A DNA stretch of 5,271 nucleotides, from the NCBI GenBank assembly GCA_945867285.1, contig CAMBHX010000110.1:1-5271 (forward strand), given 5' to 3'. The first letter of the stretch is position 1, and every line of letters begins with the position of its first letter. Below, in pieces: positions 1 to 5,271 of this stretch. Below the pieces are notes generated by a model. That model made no database searches. It was not told the DNA's origin and was given only the letters and a program-made list of their open reading frames with translations. Both the position numbers and the translations under genes were made by a program. The stretch is from Sulfuricurvum sp. IAE1 (lineage in GTDB: Bacteria; Campylobacterota; Campylobacteria; Campylobacterales; Sulfurimonadaceae).

Positions 1-941
1 GCTAAAAATTGTGCTTGCATATCGGTTGGGAATGCAGGATATTCTTGGGTGATAATATCAACATGTTTGAGTTGTTGTGCAGGGTGGATTGTCATGGTTG
101 TTGGAGTGATATCAACGGTGCATCCCATTTGTTCGAGCTTGGCTGTGACTGCATCAAGATGGTCGGCTCGGACGCGCTCTAGTGTAATGGTTGAACCTGT
201 AATAGCACCTGCGCATAGATACGTCCCCGCTTCGATACGATCGGGAATGACCTCGAAATCAACCATATCGATGGTTTTTCCACCTGTTCCTACAATGATA
301 AGCTCTGGTGTTCCGATTCCTTTGATATCGATACCGCTATCACGTAAGATCTCACACAATTGGACCACTTCAGGCTCTTTGGCACAGTTTACAAGCACTG
401 ATGTGCCGTGTGCTAATGCTGCCGCCATTACAACATTGGCGGTACCCGTGACAGTGATTTTGTCAAAAACAATATGCGCAGCTTTAAGTCCTTCAGGTGC
501 TACAGCATGAACATATCCTGCATGAATAGTGATTGTAGCACCCATAGCCTCCATCGCTTTGAGATGTAAATCAATAGGGCGTTGACCAATAGCACATCCT
601 CCTGGCAAAGAGACTTCACAGTGTCCAAAACGTGCCAGAAGAGGTCCTAATACAAGGATAGAAGCACGCATAGTTTTGACGATGTCGTAGTTCGCCATTG
701 TGTCATTAACCATGGACGTATCGATGGTGAGAGAATGGTTTTCGAGGGTATAGGAAGCACCAAGATTACCCAAAAGTTTTAACAATGTTTTAATATCTAC
801 TACTTCGGGCATATTGGTCACGGTGACTTTATTATGTGCCAAGAGTGTGAGCGTGATGAGGGGAAGGGCTGCGTTTTTAGCCCCTGAGATAGTGACGGTT
901 CCGTTCAGTTTAACGGGTCCTTGGATGCGTAAATAGTCCAT
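1..941 (-). CDS. murA: UDP-N-acetylglucosamine 1-carboxyvinyltransferase, C-terminus cut off by window edge
   Basis: Cytoplasmic enzyme that transfers enolpyruvate from phosphoenolpyruvate to UDP-N-acetylglucosamine, the first committed step of peptidoglycan synthesis and the target of fosfomycin. I translated the minus strand from the ATG at 941-939; the frame stays open to the window edge, giving 313 complete codons of a family usually about 420 residues long, so roughly the last 105 residues lie outside. The N-terminus begins MDYLRIQGPVKLNG and then SGAKNAALP, with Lys22 and Asn23 at the substrate-binding positions. The catalytic loop LPGGCAIGQRPIDLH carries Cys116 (codon 596-594), matching E. 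coli Cys115, and Arg121. Near the edge, FPTDMQAQ carries Asp307, matching the general base Asp305 of E. coli. A GGGA ribosome binding site (951-948, minus strand) lies 6 bases before the start. The gene is divergent from the next unit. The active site is intact and nothing is broken in the visible part. Confidence 0.97.
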   Translation of the reverse strand, partial: MDYLRIQGPVKLNGTVTISGAKNAALPLITLTLLAHNKVTVTNMPEVVDIKTLLKLLGNLGASYTLENHSLTIDTSMVNDTMANYDIVKTMRASILVLGPLLARFGHCEVSLPGGCAIGQRPIDLHLKAMEAMGATITIHAGYVHAVAPEGLKAAHIVFDKITVTGTANVVMAAALAHGTSVLVNCAKEPEVVQLCEILRDSGIDIKGIGTPELIIVGTGGKTIDMVDFEVIPDRIEAGTYLCAGAITGSTITLERVRADHLDAVTAKLEQMGCTVDITPTTMTIHPAQQLKHVDIITQEYPAFPTDMQAQFL

Positions 942-969
942 AAAAATTCCCAATCTAAAAAAGTTTACT

Positions 970-975
970 ATTATA
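970..975 (-). promoter_or_regulatory. Candidate -10 box of the murA promoter
   Basis: Read on the minus strand, 975-970 is a perfect TATAAT, about 29 bases upstream of the murA start. This predicts a transcription start near 963 and a short leader of about 20 bases that includes the GGGA ribosome binding site. No good TTGACA match lies 16-18 bases upstream; the sequence there is AT-rich. A missing -35 box is typical of housekeeping promoters in Campylobacterota, so the absence does not argue strongly against it. Confidence 0.55.
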
Positions 976-988
976 GAGAAAAGTTAGT

Positions 989-994
989 TAAAAT
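989..994 (+). promoter_or_regulatory. Possible -10 box for the plus-strand two-gene unit
   Basis: TAAAAT at 989-994 is a weak -10 match 29 bases before the start at 1024. It sits within a small inverted repeat, GTTA-aaa-TAAC (987-997). A loose -35 match, TTTACT (964-969), is 19 bases upstream, longer than ideal. The whole divergent spacer is only 82 bases, so a plus-strand promoter must lie either here or inside murA. In DNA this AT-rich such matches occur easily by chance. Confidence 0.3.
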
Positions 995-1023
995 AACGTA
1001 ATTTAAAAAATTCAGGAGAGACT

Positions 1024-1461
1024 ATGAGTTCAGCGCTGGATCGTCTCAAAAACCTCACTGCAAAAATATCCAGTTATGAGTTAGAGCGTAAAAATAATTT
1101 TGTAAGACTTGAAGAGTTGTATCAAAAACTCTCAATAATTGATAAAATAGGAAATTTTGAGGAGTTATTCGACCTCAAAGCGATTAATCTCTCAGGGATT
1201 TCCTTAGGGGATGATGATTTAGGTATTATCAAAGTGGGAAAATACGTTCAGATTATTGGGATACAGTACATCCCTAATGCAAAAGTGAAAAATAAAAATA
1301 TCTCACTGGCTTATTATGGCCGATCTGAAAAAATAAACAGTTCCCTTAAAACTGACATTATTACATTTGTTCTAGCATGGCGGTTTGAAAAAAGTTTTCG
1401 TACGTTGGAACACTATCATGTGTTAATGGGTAAAATCAAAAATATTCCAAGTGAACAATAA
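1024..1461 (+). CDS. Hypothetical protein, 145 residues, coupled to an exonuclease gene
   Basis: I do not recognise this protein and assign no function. The start is well supported: AGGAG (1014-1018) lies 5 bases before the ATG. There is no signal peptide, no transmembrane segment and no cysteine, so a soluble cytoplasmic protein is likely. Residues 1 to about 50 are rich in Leu, Lys and Glu with heptad-like spacing (SALDRLKNLTAKISSYELER, then LEELYQKL), suggesting a helix or short coiled coil. Residues 52-100 look like beta strands (ISLGDDDLGIIKVGKYVQII), and the tail is basic and aromatic (FVLAWRFEKSFRTLEHYHVL). Its stop overlaps the exonuclease start by one base (TAATG at 1459-1463), so the two are probably co-translated and may act together. 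By eye it is more A- and T-rich than murA or the efflux genes. It is probably a real gene, given the ribosome binding site, the coupling and the lack of a competing frame. Confidence 0.8.
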   Translation: MSSALDRLKNLTAKISSYELERKNNFVRLEELYQKLSIIDKIGNFEELFDLKAINLSGISLGDDDLGIIKVGKYVQIIGIQYIPNAKVKNKNISLAYYGRSEKINSSLKTDIITFVLAWRFEKSFRTLEHYHVLMGKIKNIPSEQ

Positions 1462-2168
1462 TGTTGGTATTTTTGGATAGCGAAACAACGGGACTGGAAG
1501 TTGGTGATCGTATCTGTGCACTAGGAATAGTGTATGAGAATATTAGTCATTTTGAGCTCATCAACCCTATTAAAAAAATTCCTCCTATGGCTTCAAGTAT
1601 CCATCATATTACAAATGAAATGGTGAAAGTTGCTCCTGCTTTTGAATTTTCAAAAAGTTATCCGTTATTGCAAGAACTAAATACCAAAGAAAATATTTTA
1701 GTTAGCCATAATGCACCATTTGATGTAGCAATGCTCCAGAAGGAAGGTGTTGTGTGGCAAGGTGAAATCATCGATACTCTCAAATGCTCTAAGGCATTGA
1801 TGGAAGATTTAGCTGGATATGGATTACAGTTTTTGCGCTATGAGTGCAAACTTTATCGTAAAGAAGAAGAACTATTTGAGGAGTATACTATTACCGCTAT
1901 GGCACACAATGCTTTAAGTGATGCACTGCATACCAAAATGTTGTTAGAGTATCTGGAAGATTTAGAGTGTGTCGAAAAACTGGTGGAAATTTCGCAGTCA
2001 CGTCTGCTCATCAAACGTCTCCCTTTTGGAAAATATGCCAAAAAGTCGATCAAATCGATTGCCCTCAAAGATCCGAAGTATTTGCTGTGGATGGTCGATG
2101 GAATGATGGAACTTGATGAGGATTTACGGTACAGTATTGACTATTATGTGCGACAACTTGAACTGTAA
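1461..2168 (+). CDS. exoX: DEDDh 3'-5' exonuclease, exodeoxyribonuclease X type
   Basis: Predicted metal-dependent exonuclease removing nucleotides from DNA 3' ends; ExoX of E. coli acts in mismatch repair and recombination. All DEDDh motifs are visible in 235 residues: Exo I LDSETTGL (Asp6, Glu8), Exo II SHNAPFDVAML (Asp88) and Exo III AHNALSDALHTKML (His149, Asp154). ITNEMV near residue 50 is also typical of the family. After the nuclease domain, residues 186-235 (LPFGKYAKKSIKSIALKDP, then YLLWM) match the C-terminal ExoX domain, whose E. coli form reads FGKYRGKAVSDVAERDPGYLRWL. Length is close to E. coli ExoX (about 220). This tail argues against a polymerase III epsilon subunit or RNase T. 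There is no strong ribosome binding site before the ATG, and the one-base overlap with the upstream gene suggests coupled translation. The precise substrate is inferred from the family. Confidence 0.9.
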   Translation: MLVFLDSETTGLEVGDRICALGIVYENISHFELINPIKKIPPMASSIHHITNEMVKVAPAFEFSKSYPLLQELNTKENILVSHNAPFDVAMLQKEGVVWQGEIIDTLKCSKALMEDLAGYGLQFLRYECKLYRKEEELFEEYTITAMAHNALSDALHTKMLLEYLEDLECVEKLVEISQSRLLIKRLPFGKYAKKSIKSIALKDPKYLLWMVDGMMELDEDLRYSIDYYVRQLEL

Positions 2169-2240
2169 GAATGATGATATAAAGTTTAATATTTTTACAT
2201 CGCTTTCTTTTTTACAGAATATTATCTCTTCCTGGTAATC

Positions 2241-2270
2241 TTGATAGGATTAAATCATTTGAATTGATAT
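2241..2270 (+). promoter_or_regulatory. Candidate promoter for the efflux operon
   Basis: TTGATA (2241-2246) and TGATAT (2265-2270) form a -35/-10 pair with an 18-base spacer in the gap between the exonuclease and the TolC-family gene. A transcript starting near 2277 would have a leader of about 50 bases before the start at 2329. An overlapping alternative -10 is GATATA (2266-2271). The match is moderate only, and a second candidate lies downstream at 2317-2322. Both cannot be judged by eye. Confidence 0.35.
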
Positions 2271-2282
2271 AAGGATTCTTTG

Positions 2283-2324
2283 ATGTTGGAATGCATTGTT
2301 GTTACCGAATTTGTACTACAATAG
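2283..2324 (+). CDS. Possible 13-residue leader ORF before the TolC-family gene
   Basis: An ATG at 2283 opens a short frame encoding MLECIVVTEFVLQ and ends at TAG (2322-2324), followed at once by an in-frame TAA (2325-2327). AAGGA (2271-2275) lies 7 bases upstream, a better ribosome binding site than anything before the TolC-family start at 2329. The stop is only 4 bases before that ATG, a spacing that would let terminating ribosomes restart on the main gene. The peptide has no run of a single amino acid that would suggest classical attenuation. It may be a coupling ORF or chance; if transcription starts at 2277 or later its ribosome binding site would be absent from the mRNA. Confidence 0.3.
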   Translation: MLECIVVTEFVLQ

Positions 2325-2329
2325 TAACA
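2300..2329 (+). promoter_or_regulatory. Candidate operator/promoter: nested inverted repeats over the TolC-family start
   Basis: Three overlapping inverted repeats lie here: TGTTAC (2300-2305) with GTAACA (2324-2329); TTGTA-c-TACAA (2311-2321); and TACTA-caa-TAGTA (2314-2326). The last two share a TACAAT (2317-2322), which is a good -10 box placed so that transcription would begin at about the ATG at 2329. Short palindromes of this kind over a promoter are typical binding sites of TetR- or MarR-type repressors of efflux operons. No regulator gene is present in the window, so the operator reading is an inference. Confidence 0.35.
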
Positions 2330-3543
2330 TGAAGTATTTTATTGTTTTTTCTCTTTTTATAACGCATTTTTCGATGAGTTTACTGGGTGTTGACAACACC
2401 AATCTTCTATCCAACGAAAAGCAGACGATTTTACATCAACAGCAAGAGATCAATGATTTTGAGCATGAAAAACTTCGTACCAACTGGATTGCCCCTCTCA
2501 ATCTCAATGCCACGTATGAGTATGATAAAAGTGCTATGGGGGATTATCACAGTGACCTAAAAAGTGCTTCAGCCTCGGTTTCGCAAGACATTTTTCGTTC
2601 TGGTGGGATTACGTATCAAATTCAGTACGCTGATGCTAAGATGCAAACCAATGCTGTAGCGTTGCAAATGCAAATAGCCTCGCTCAATCAACAGCTTTTT
2701 ACGGCGTTGCTAACATACCAAAAAAGTCTCCTCCAGCTCGAACAAAGCAAACTTCGACTTGACAATCAAGAGATTGAAATTTTTATTAAACGTCATTTGT
2801 ATGATGTTGGAAAAGTTGATATTACCGAACTTAACAATGCACTAATGGCCAAAAGCAGTGAACGTAAAATCTACGCAACGGCTAAATATACGATTGCACA
2901 ACAACGTTTTGAGATCACTAAAATCAGTGATATAGACCCTGGAAAATTTGCTGTTCCTCGGTTTGAGCTGATATTACAAGATGATTTTTTGGAGAATCAA
3001 TTTGATCTACGATACTCTCGTGCCCAAAGTGAGACATTGCACAATCTTTACAGTGTGACACGCAGTAATTATCTCCCCTCTCTGGCTTTGAATGGAAACA
3101 TCGGGTATAAAAGTTATAATCCAAAAGAGTTAGCTGGTAGCTATAGTGGTAACGCTTACAGTGCAGGAATTTCTCTCACTATGCCTCTGGTTTACAATGC
3201 TTCGGCTACGATTCAAGAGGCAAAAGCTTCGTATCTGCAAGAGGTGGCTGGGAACGCAGACAAACGGCGTGAACTCGAAGCCACGTATCGTCAATCCATC
3301 GAAAAAATTGAGAGCTATCAGGAATATATCACCATTACTGCCAACAACTTTGCGCTTTATGATGATTTGATCCAAGCAGCCCAAGCGGGAGTCAATGTCG
3401 GAACCAAAACAGGCTATGATCTTCAAACCCTCAAAAATTCTAAAAGGGTAGAAGAGCTAGAGATAAAAATCAACGAGATTAATATTCAAATAGAACTTGC
3501 CAAGCTTCATTTTTCTCTTAAAACTTCCAAGGATATACTATGA
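2329..3543 (+). CDS. TolC-family outer-membrane efflux protein
   Basis: Predicted outer-membrane channel with a periplasmic alpha-barrel, the exit duct of the efflux pump encoded downstream. From the ATG at 2329 the product has 404 residues. A Sec signal peptide covers residues 1 to about 20 (Lys2, then a hydrophobic core FIVFSLFITHF); no lipobox cysteine is seen, so it is not a lipoprotein like OprM. The family's internal duplication is visible: a beta segment near 57-66 and 80-100 (SASVSQDIFRSGGITYQIQY) recurs at 248-260 and 278-300 (SAGISLTMPLVYNASATIQE), each followed by long Gln/Glu/Leu-rich helices (about 100-200 and 290-400). The turns VGKVDITELNNAL (160-172) and VGTKTGYDLQTLKN (357-370) also correspond. 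An in-frame TTG at 2296 would add 11 residues before the signal peptide, so I prefer 2329, although no good ribosome binding site precedes it. The end overlaps the next gene by 4 bases. Confidence 0.9.
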   Translation: MKYFIVFSLFITHFSMSLLGVDNTNLLSNEKQTILHQQQEINDFEHEKLRTNWIAPLNLNATYEYDKSAMGDYHSDLKSASASVSQDIFRSGGITYQIQYADAKMQTNAVALQMQIASLNQQLFTALLTYQKSLLQLEQSKLRLDNQEIEIFIKRHLYDVGKVDITELNNALMAKSSERKIYATAKYTIAQQRFEITKISDIDPGKFAVPRFELILQDDFLENQFDLRYSRAQSETLHNLYSVTRSNYLPSLALNGNIGYKSYNPKELAGSYSGNAYSAGISLTMPLVYNASATIQEAKASYLQEVAGNADKRRELEATYRQSIEKIESYQEYITITANNFALYDDLIQAAQAGVNVGTKTGYDLQTLKNSKRVEELEIKINEINIQIELAKLHFSLKTSKDIL

Positions 3544-4754
3544 CTTCTTCATCTGAGACTATTGAAAAAACACTCGGTTTGGATGCCTCGGCAAAACAGC
3601 CACTAAAAAAATATCTTTGGTTTTTTGGACTCTTTGTCGTGATTGTCATAGCAGCTTTTTGGGGATGGAAAAGGTATTCCAATACCGAAGAAATAATCTA
3701 CATCACTGCTCCTTTGGAGATTAAAACACTCACCACTACCGTCTCAGCAACGGGAAATATTGAGCCTACTAACACTGTTGATGTCGGGATCGAGGTTTCA
3801 GGAACCATTAGTGAGGTACTTGTTGACTACAATGACCAAGTTCGTATAGGTCAAGTTATGGCACGTCTTGATACCACCAAGCTAAACTCCAAGGTGGTCA
3901 GCTCCAAAGCCTCTCTGGCAAAGACTCAAGCAACTATTTCAGAAGCTAAAGCAATATTGAAAAATAGCCAAAATGAGTGGGAAAGAGTTCGTACAATGTA
4001 TACTTCAACGGGAGGAAATTACCCTTCCAAGCAAGAGATGGATAACATCTCCACTACCGTTGAAAAAGGCAAAGCTCAGCTAGCAGCCGCAGTTGCGCAA
4101 AGTGATCAGGCAACGGCACAGCTCAATGCCGATCAAGACGATTTGCGTAAAGCCGTTGTCATCTCTCCAGTAAACGGGATTGTATTGGAACGAAAAATCG
4201 AACCGGGACAAACGGTAGTGGCATCGATGCAAACCCCGATACTCTTTAAGATGGCAGAGGATTTGACAAAAATGAGAGTCATCGTCAGCGTCGATGAAGC
4301 GGATGTTGGAGAAGTCAAAGAGAACCAAAAAGTACAATTTAGTGTCGATGCGTATCCAAACCGACAGTTCAAAGGAAAGATTACCCAGTTACGTATGAAT
4401 TCTGCTGTCGTCAATGGTGTTGTCACGTATGAAGCCGTCGTAGAAGTTCATAATGACACTCTCCTTTTACGTCCTGGTATGACAGCTAATGCCTCCATTA
4501 TCACAGGCACTTTTAATAATGTTGCTGTTATTCCCAATGCAGCATTACGCTTTACACCTCCCATTTTGGATAATGGTGATAAGAAAAAACATGCCACACG
4601 CCAAGAGGATATAGGGCATTATGTCTGGGTCATAAAAAATAAAACACCCACAAAAATCAAAGTCAATATCGGACGATCAGATGGTGTTGTGAGTATAGTA
4701 CACGGTTCAACACTCAAGAGCGGTGATCTCATCATCACGGGAGTTGAAGAGTAA
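3540..4754 (+). CDS. macA: MacA-type periplasmic adaptor (membrane-fusion protein)
   Basis: Predicted HlyD/RND-type adaptor that links the inner-membrane MacB transporter to the TolC-family channel. It has 404 residues. Residues 1-24 are a cytoplasmic tail, 25-43 one transmembrane anchor (YLWFFGLFVVIVIAAFWGW), and the rest periplasmic. Domains in order: first half of the lipoyl domain at about 75-112 (GNIEPTNTVDVGIEVSGTI), an alpha-helical hairpin at 113-203 (Ala-, Lys-, Gln-rich, broken near YTSTGGNYPSKQEMDN), second lipoyl half at 204-225 (VVISPVNGIVLERKIEPGQT), beta-barrel at about 245-325 and membrane-proximal domain at 326-404 (VAVIPNAALRF to GDLIITG). A charged loop (about 342-358, GDKKKHATRQED) interrupts the last domain. 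It starts within an ATGA overlap with the preceding gene, with AAGGA (3529-3533) 6 bases upstream. The MacA rather than RND-pump identity rests on the adjacent MacB gene. Confidence 0.93.
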   Translation: MTSSSETIEKTLGLDASAKQPLKKYLWFFGLFVVIVIAAFWGWKRYSNTEEIIYITAPLEIKTLTTTVSATGNIEPTNTVDVGIEVSGTISEVLVDYNDQVRIGQVMARLDTTKLNSKVVSSKASLAKTQATISEAKAILKNSQNEWERVRTMYTSTGGNYPSKQEMDNISTTVEKGKAQLAAAVAQSDQATAQLNADQDDLRKAVVISPVNGIVLERKIEPGQTVVASMQTPILFKMAEDLTKMRVIVSVDEADVGEVKENQKVQFSVDAYPNRQFKGKITQLRMNSAVVNGVVTYEAVVEVHNDTLLLRPGMTANASIITGTFNNVAVIPNAALRFTPPILDNGDKKKHATRQEDIGHYVWVIKNKTPTKIKVNIGRSDGVVSIVHGSTLKSGDLIITGVEE

Positions 4755-4756
4755 TC

Positions 4757-5271
4757 ATGTCAGATTCCAATCTTCCTGTCATAGAACTCAAAGGGACCAA
4801 AAAATATTATGGGACGGGAGATGCCACTGCATATGCTTTGCGTGGAGTAGATTTAGTCATACACCAAGGTGAATTTGTTGCAATCATGGGACCCAGTGGA
4901 TCTGGAAAATCGACGGCTATGAACATCATGGGATGTCTTGATGTTCCGACGGAAGGCCAATATCTTTTTCAAGGGATTGATGTTGGGACTCTTAGTCGTG
5001 ACCAACGGGCACTGTTGCGACGCAATTACATCGGCTTTATTTTTCAAGGGTTCAACCTTTTGGGAAAAACATCGGCGATTGAAAATGTTGAACTTCCGCT
5101 TCTCTATCGGGGAGCTTCTGCCCATGAGCGTAGAACAATGGCAATGGAGGCGCTTCGCAGTGTTGGACTTGAAAAAGTTGCTCATCATACACCTGGAGAG
5201 CTCTCCGGTGGACAACAGCAGAGAGTCGCCATTGCGCGTGCTATTGTTACGAATCCATTGGTATTACTTGC
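4757..5271 (+). CDS. macB: MacB-type ABC transporter, N-terminal ATPase part, cut off by window edge
   Basis: Predicted ATPase and permease energising the tripartite pump at the inner membrane. I translated it from the ATG at 4757; the frame stays open through 171 complete codons to the edge. Visible motifs: Walker A GPSGSGKST (residues 45-53, Lys51), Q-loop FIFQGFNLL (Gln97) and signature LSGGQQQRVAIARA (149-162). The Walker B strand has just begun (PLVLL, 167-171) and its Asp-Glu pair lies outside. MNIMGCLDVPTEG after Walker A and ENVELPLLYRG are typical of MacB/LolD-type ATPases. Full MacB is about 640-650 residues with four membrane spans and a periplasmic domain; a split version of about 230 residues with a separate permease cannot be excluded from this fragment. 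GAAGAG (4746-4751) is the likely ribosome binding site, inside the end of macA, and only 2 bases separate the genes, so they share a transcript. Confidence 0.94.
   Translation, partial: MSDSNLPVIELKGTKKYYGTGDATAYALRGVDLVIHQGEFVAIMGPSGSGKSTAMNIMGCLDVPTEGQYLFQGIDVGTLSRDQRALLRRNYIGFIFQGFNLLGKTSAIENVELPLLYRGASAHERRTMAMEALRSVGLEKVAHHTPGELSGGQQQRVAIARAIVTNPLVLL

Noticed and set aside
49..510. Open frame of 153 codons on the plus strand
   Set aside because: It lies antisense to murA, whose minus-strand translation gives unmistakable conserved motifs; the plus-strand product is Ser/Thr/Val-rich and resembles nothing.
574..618. Possible fosfomycin-resistant MurA variant
   Set aside because: The catalytic loop has Cys116, the fosfomycin-sensitive residue, not the Asp found in naturally resistant MurA enzymes.
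1024..1461. Toxin-antitoxin or phage-defence pair formed by the small protein and the exonuclease
   Set aside because: The exonuclease is a housekeeping ExoX type, the small protein shows no toxin, antitoxin or defence motif, and no mobile-element features surround them.
2169..2240. Intrinsic terminator after the exonuclease gene
   Set aside because: There is a T-run (2208-2213), but I find no GC-rich stem before it, only a four-base AAAG/CTTT pairing with a long loop.
2296..2328. TTG at 2296 as the start of the TolC-family protein
   Set aside because: It would add 11 residues in front of a normal signal peptide and has no ribosome binding site at suitable spacing; the ATG at 2329 puts Lys2 and the hydrophobic core in the expected place.
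3130..3426. Open frames on both strands inside the TolC-family gene (3130-3426 minus, 3146-3370 plus, 2924-3124 minus)
   Set aside because: They overlap a well-supported gene entirely, lack ribosome binding sites of note and encode no recognisable motif.
4080..4426. Minus-strand frames inside macA, and a similar one at 4853-5215 inside macB
   Set aside because: They are antisense to genes with clear adaptor and ATPase motifs and have no support of their own.

Overview
The window holds six clear genes, the first and last of which run off the edges. It looks like chromosomal DNA of a Gram-negative bacterium, because it encodes an outer-membrane TolC-family protein and a periplasmic adaptor. 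The moderately AT-rich, lysine- and isoleucine-rich coding, AT-rich intergenic spacers and a TATAAT box with no recognisable -35 partner suggest Campylobacterota (Sulfurimonas, Sulfuricurvum or Sulfurospirillum relatives). That assignment is an inference from style, not from a marker gene.

Layout: (1) 1-941, minus strand, is the N-terminal three quarters of murA, the first committed enzyme of peptidoglycan synthesis, with its catalytic residues intact. (2) 942-1023 is a short divergent promoter region. (3) 1024-2168, plus strand, is a two-gene unit: an unrecognised 145-residue protein, then a DEDDh 3'-5' exonuclease with the full exodeoxyribonuclease X architecture. The two overlap by one base (TAATG) and are probably translationally coupled. 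(4) 2169-2328 is a 160-base spacer with a candidate promoter, a possible 13-codon leader ORF and overlapping inverted repeats that run up to the next start codon. (5) 2329-5271, plus strand, is a tightly packed tripartite efflux operon: a TolC-family outer-membrane channel, a MacA-type membrane-fusion protein (4-base ATGA overlap) and the N-terminal ATPase half of a MacB-type ABC transporter (2-base gap).

The efflux genes should work together. MacB uses ATP in the inner membrane, MacA bridges the periplasm, and the TolC-family protein forms the outer-membrane exit. The cargo cannot be read from sequence; known MacAB-TolC systems export macrolides, peptides, siderophores or toxins.

I found no mobile element, CRISPR array, RNA gene or clearly new system. 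The most interesting points are the control region just upstream of the TolC-family gene and the unknown protein coupled to the exonuclease.
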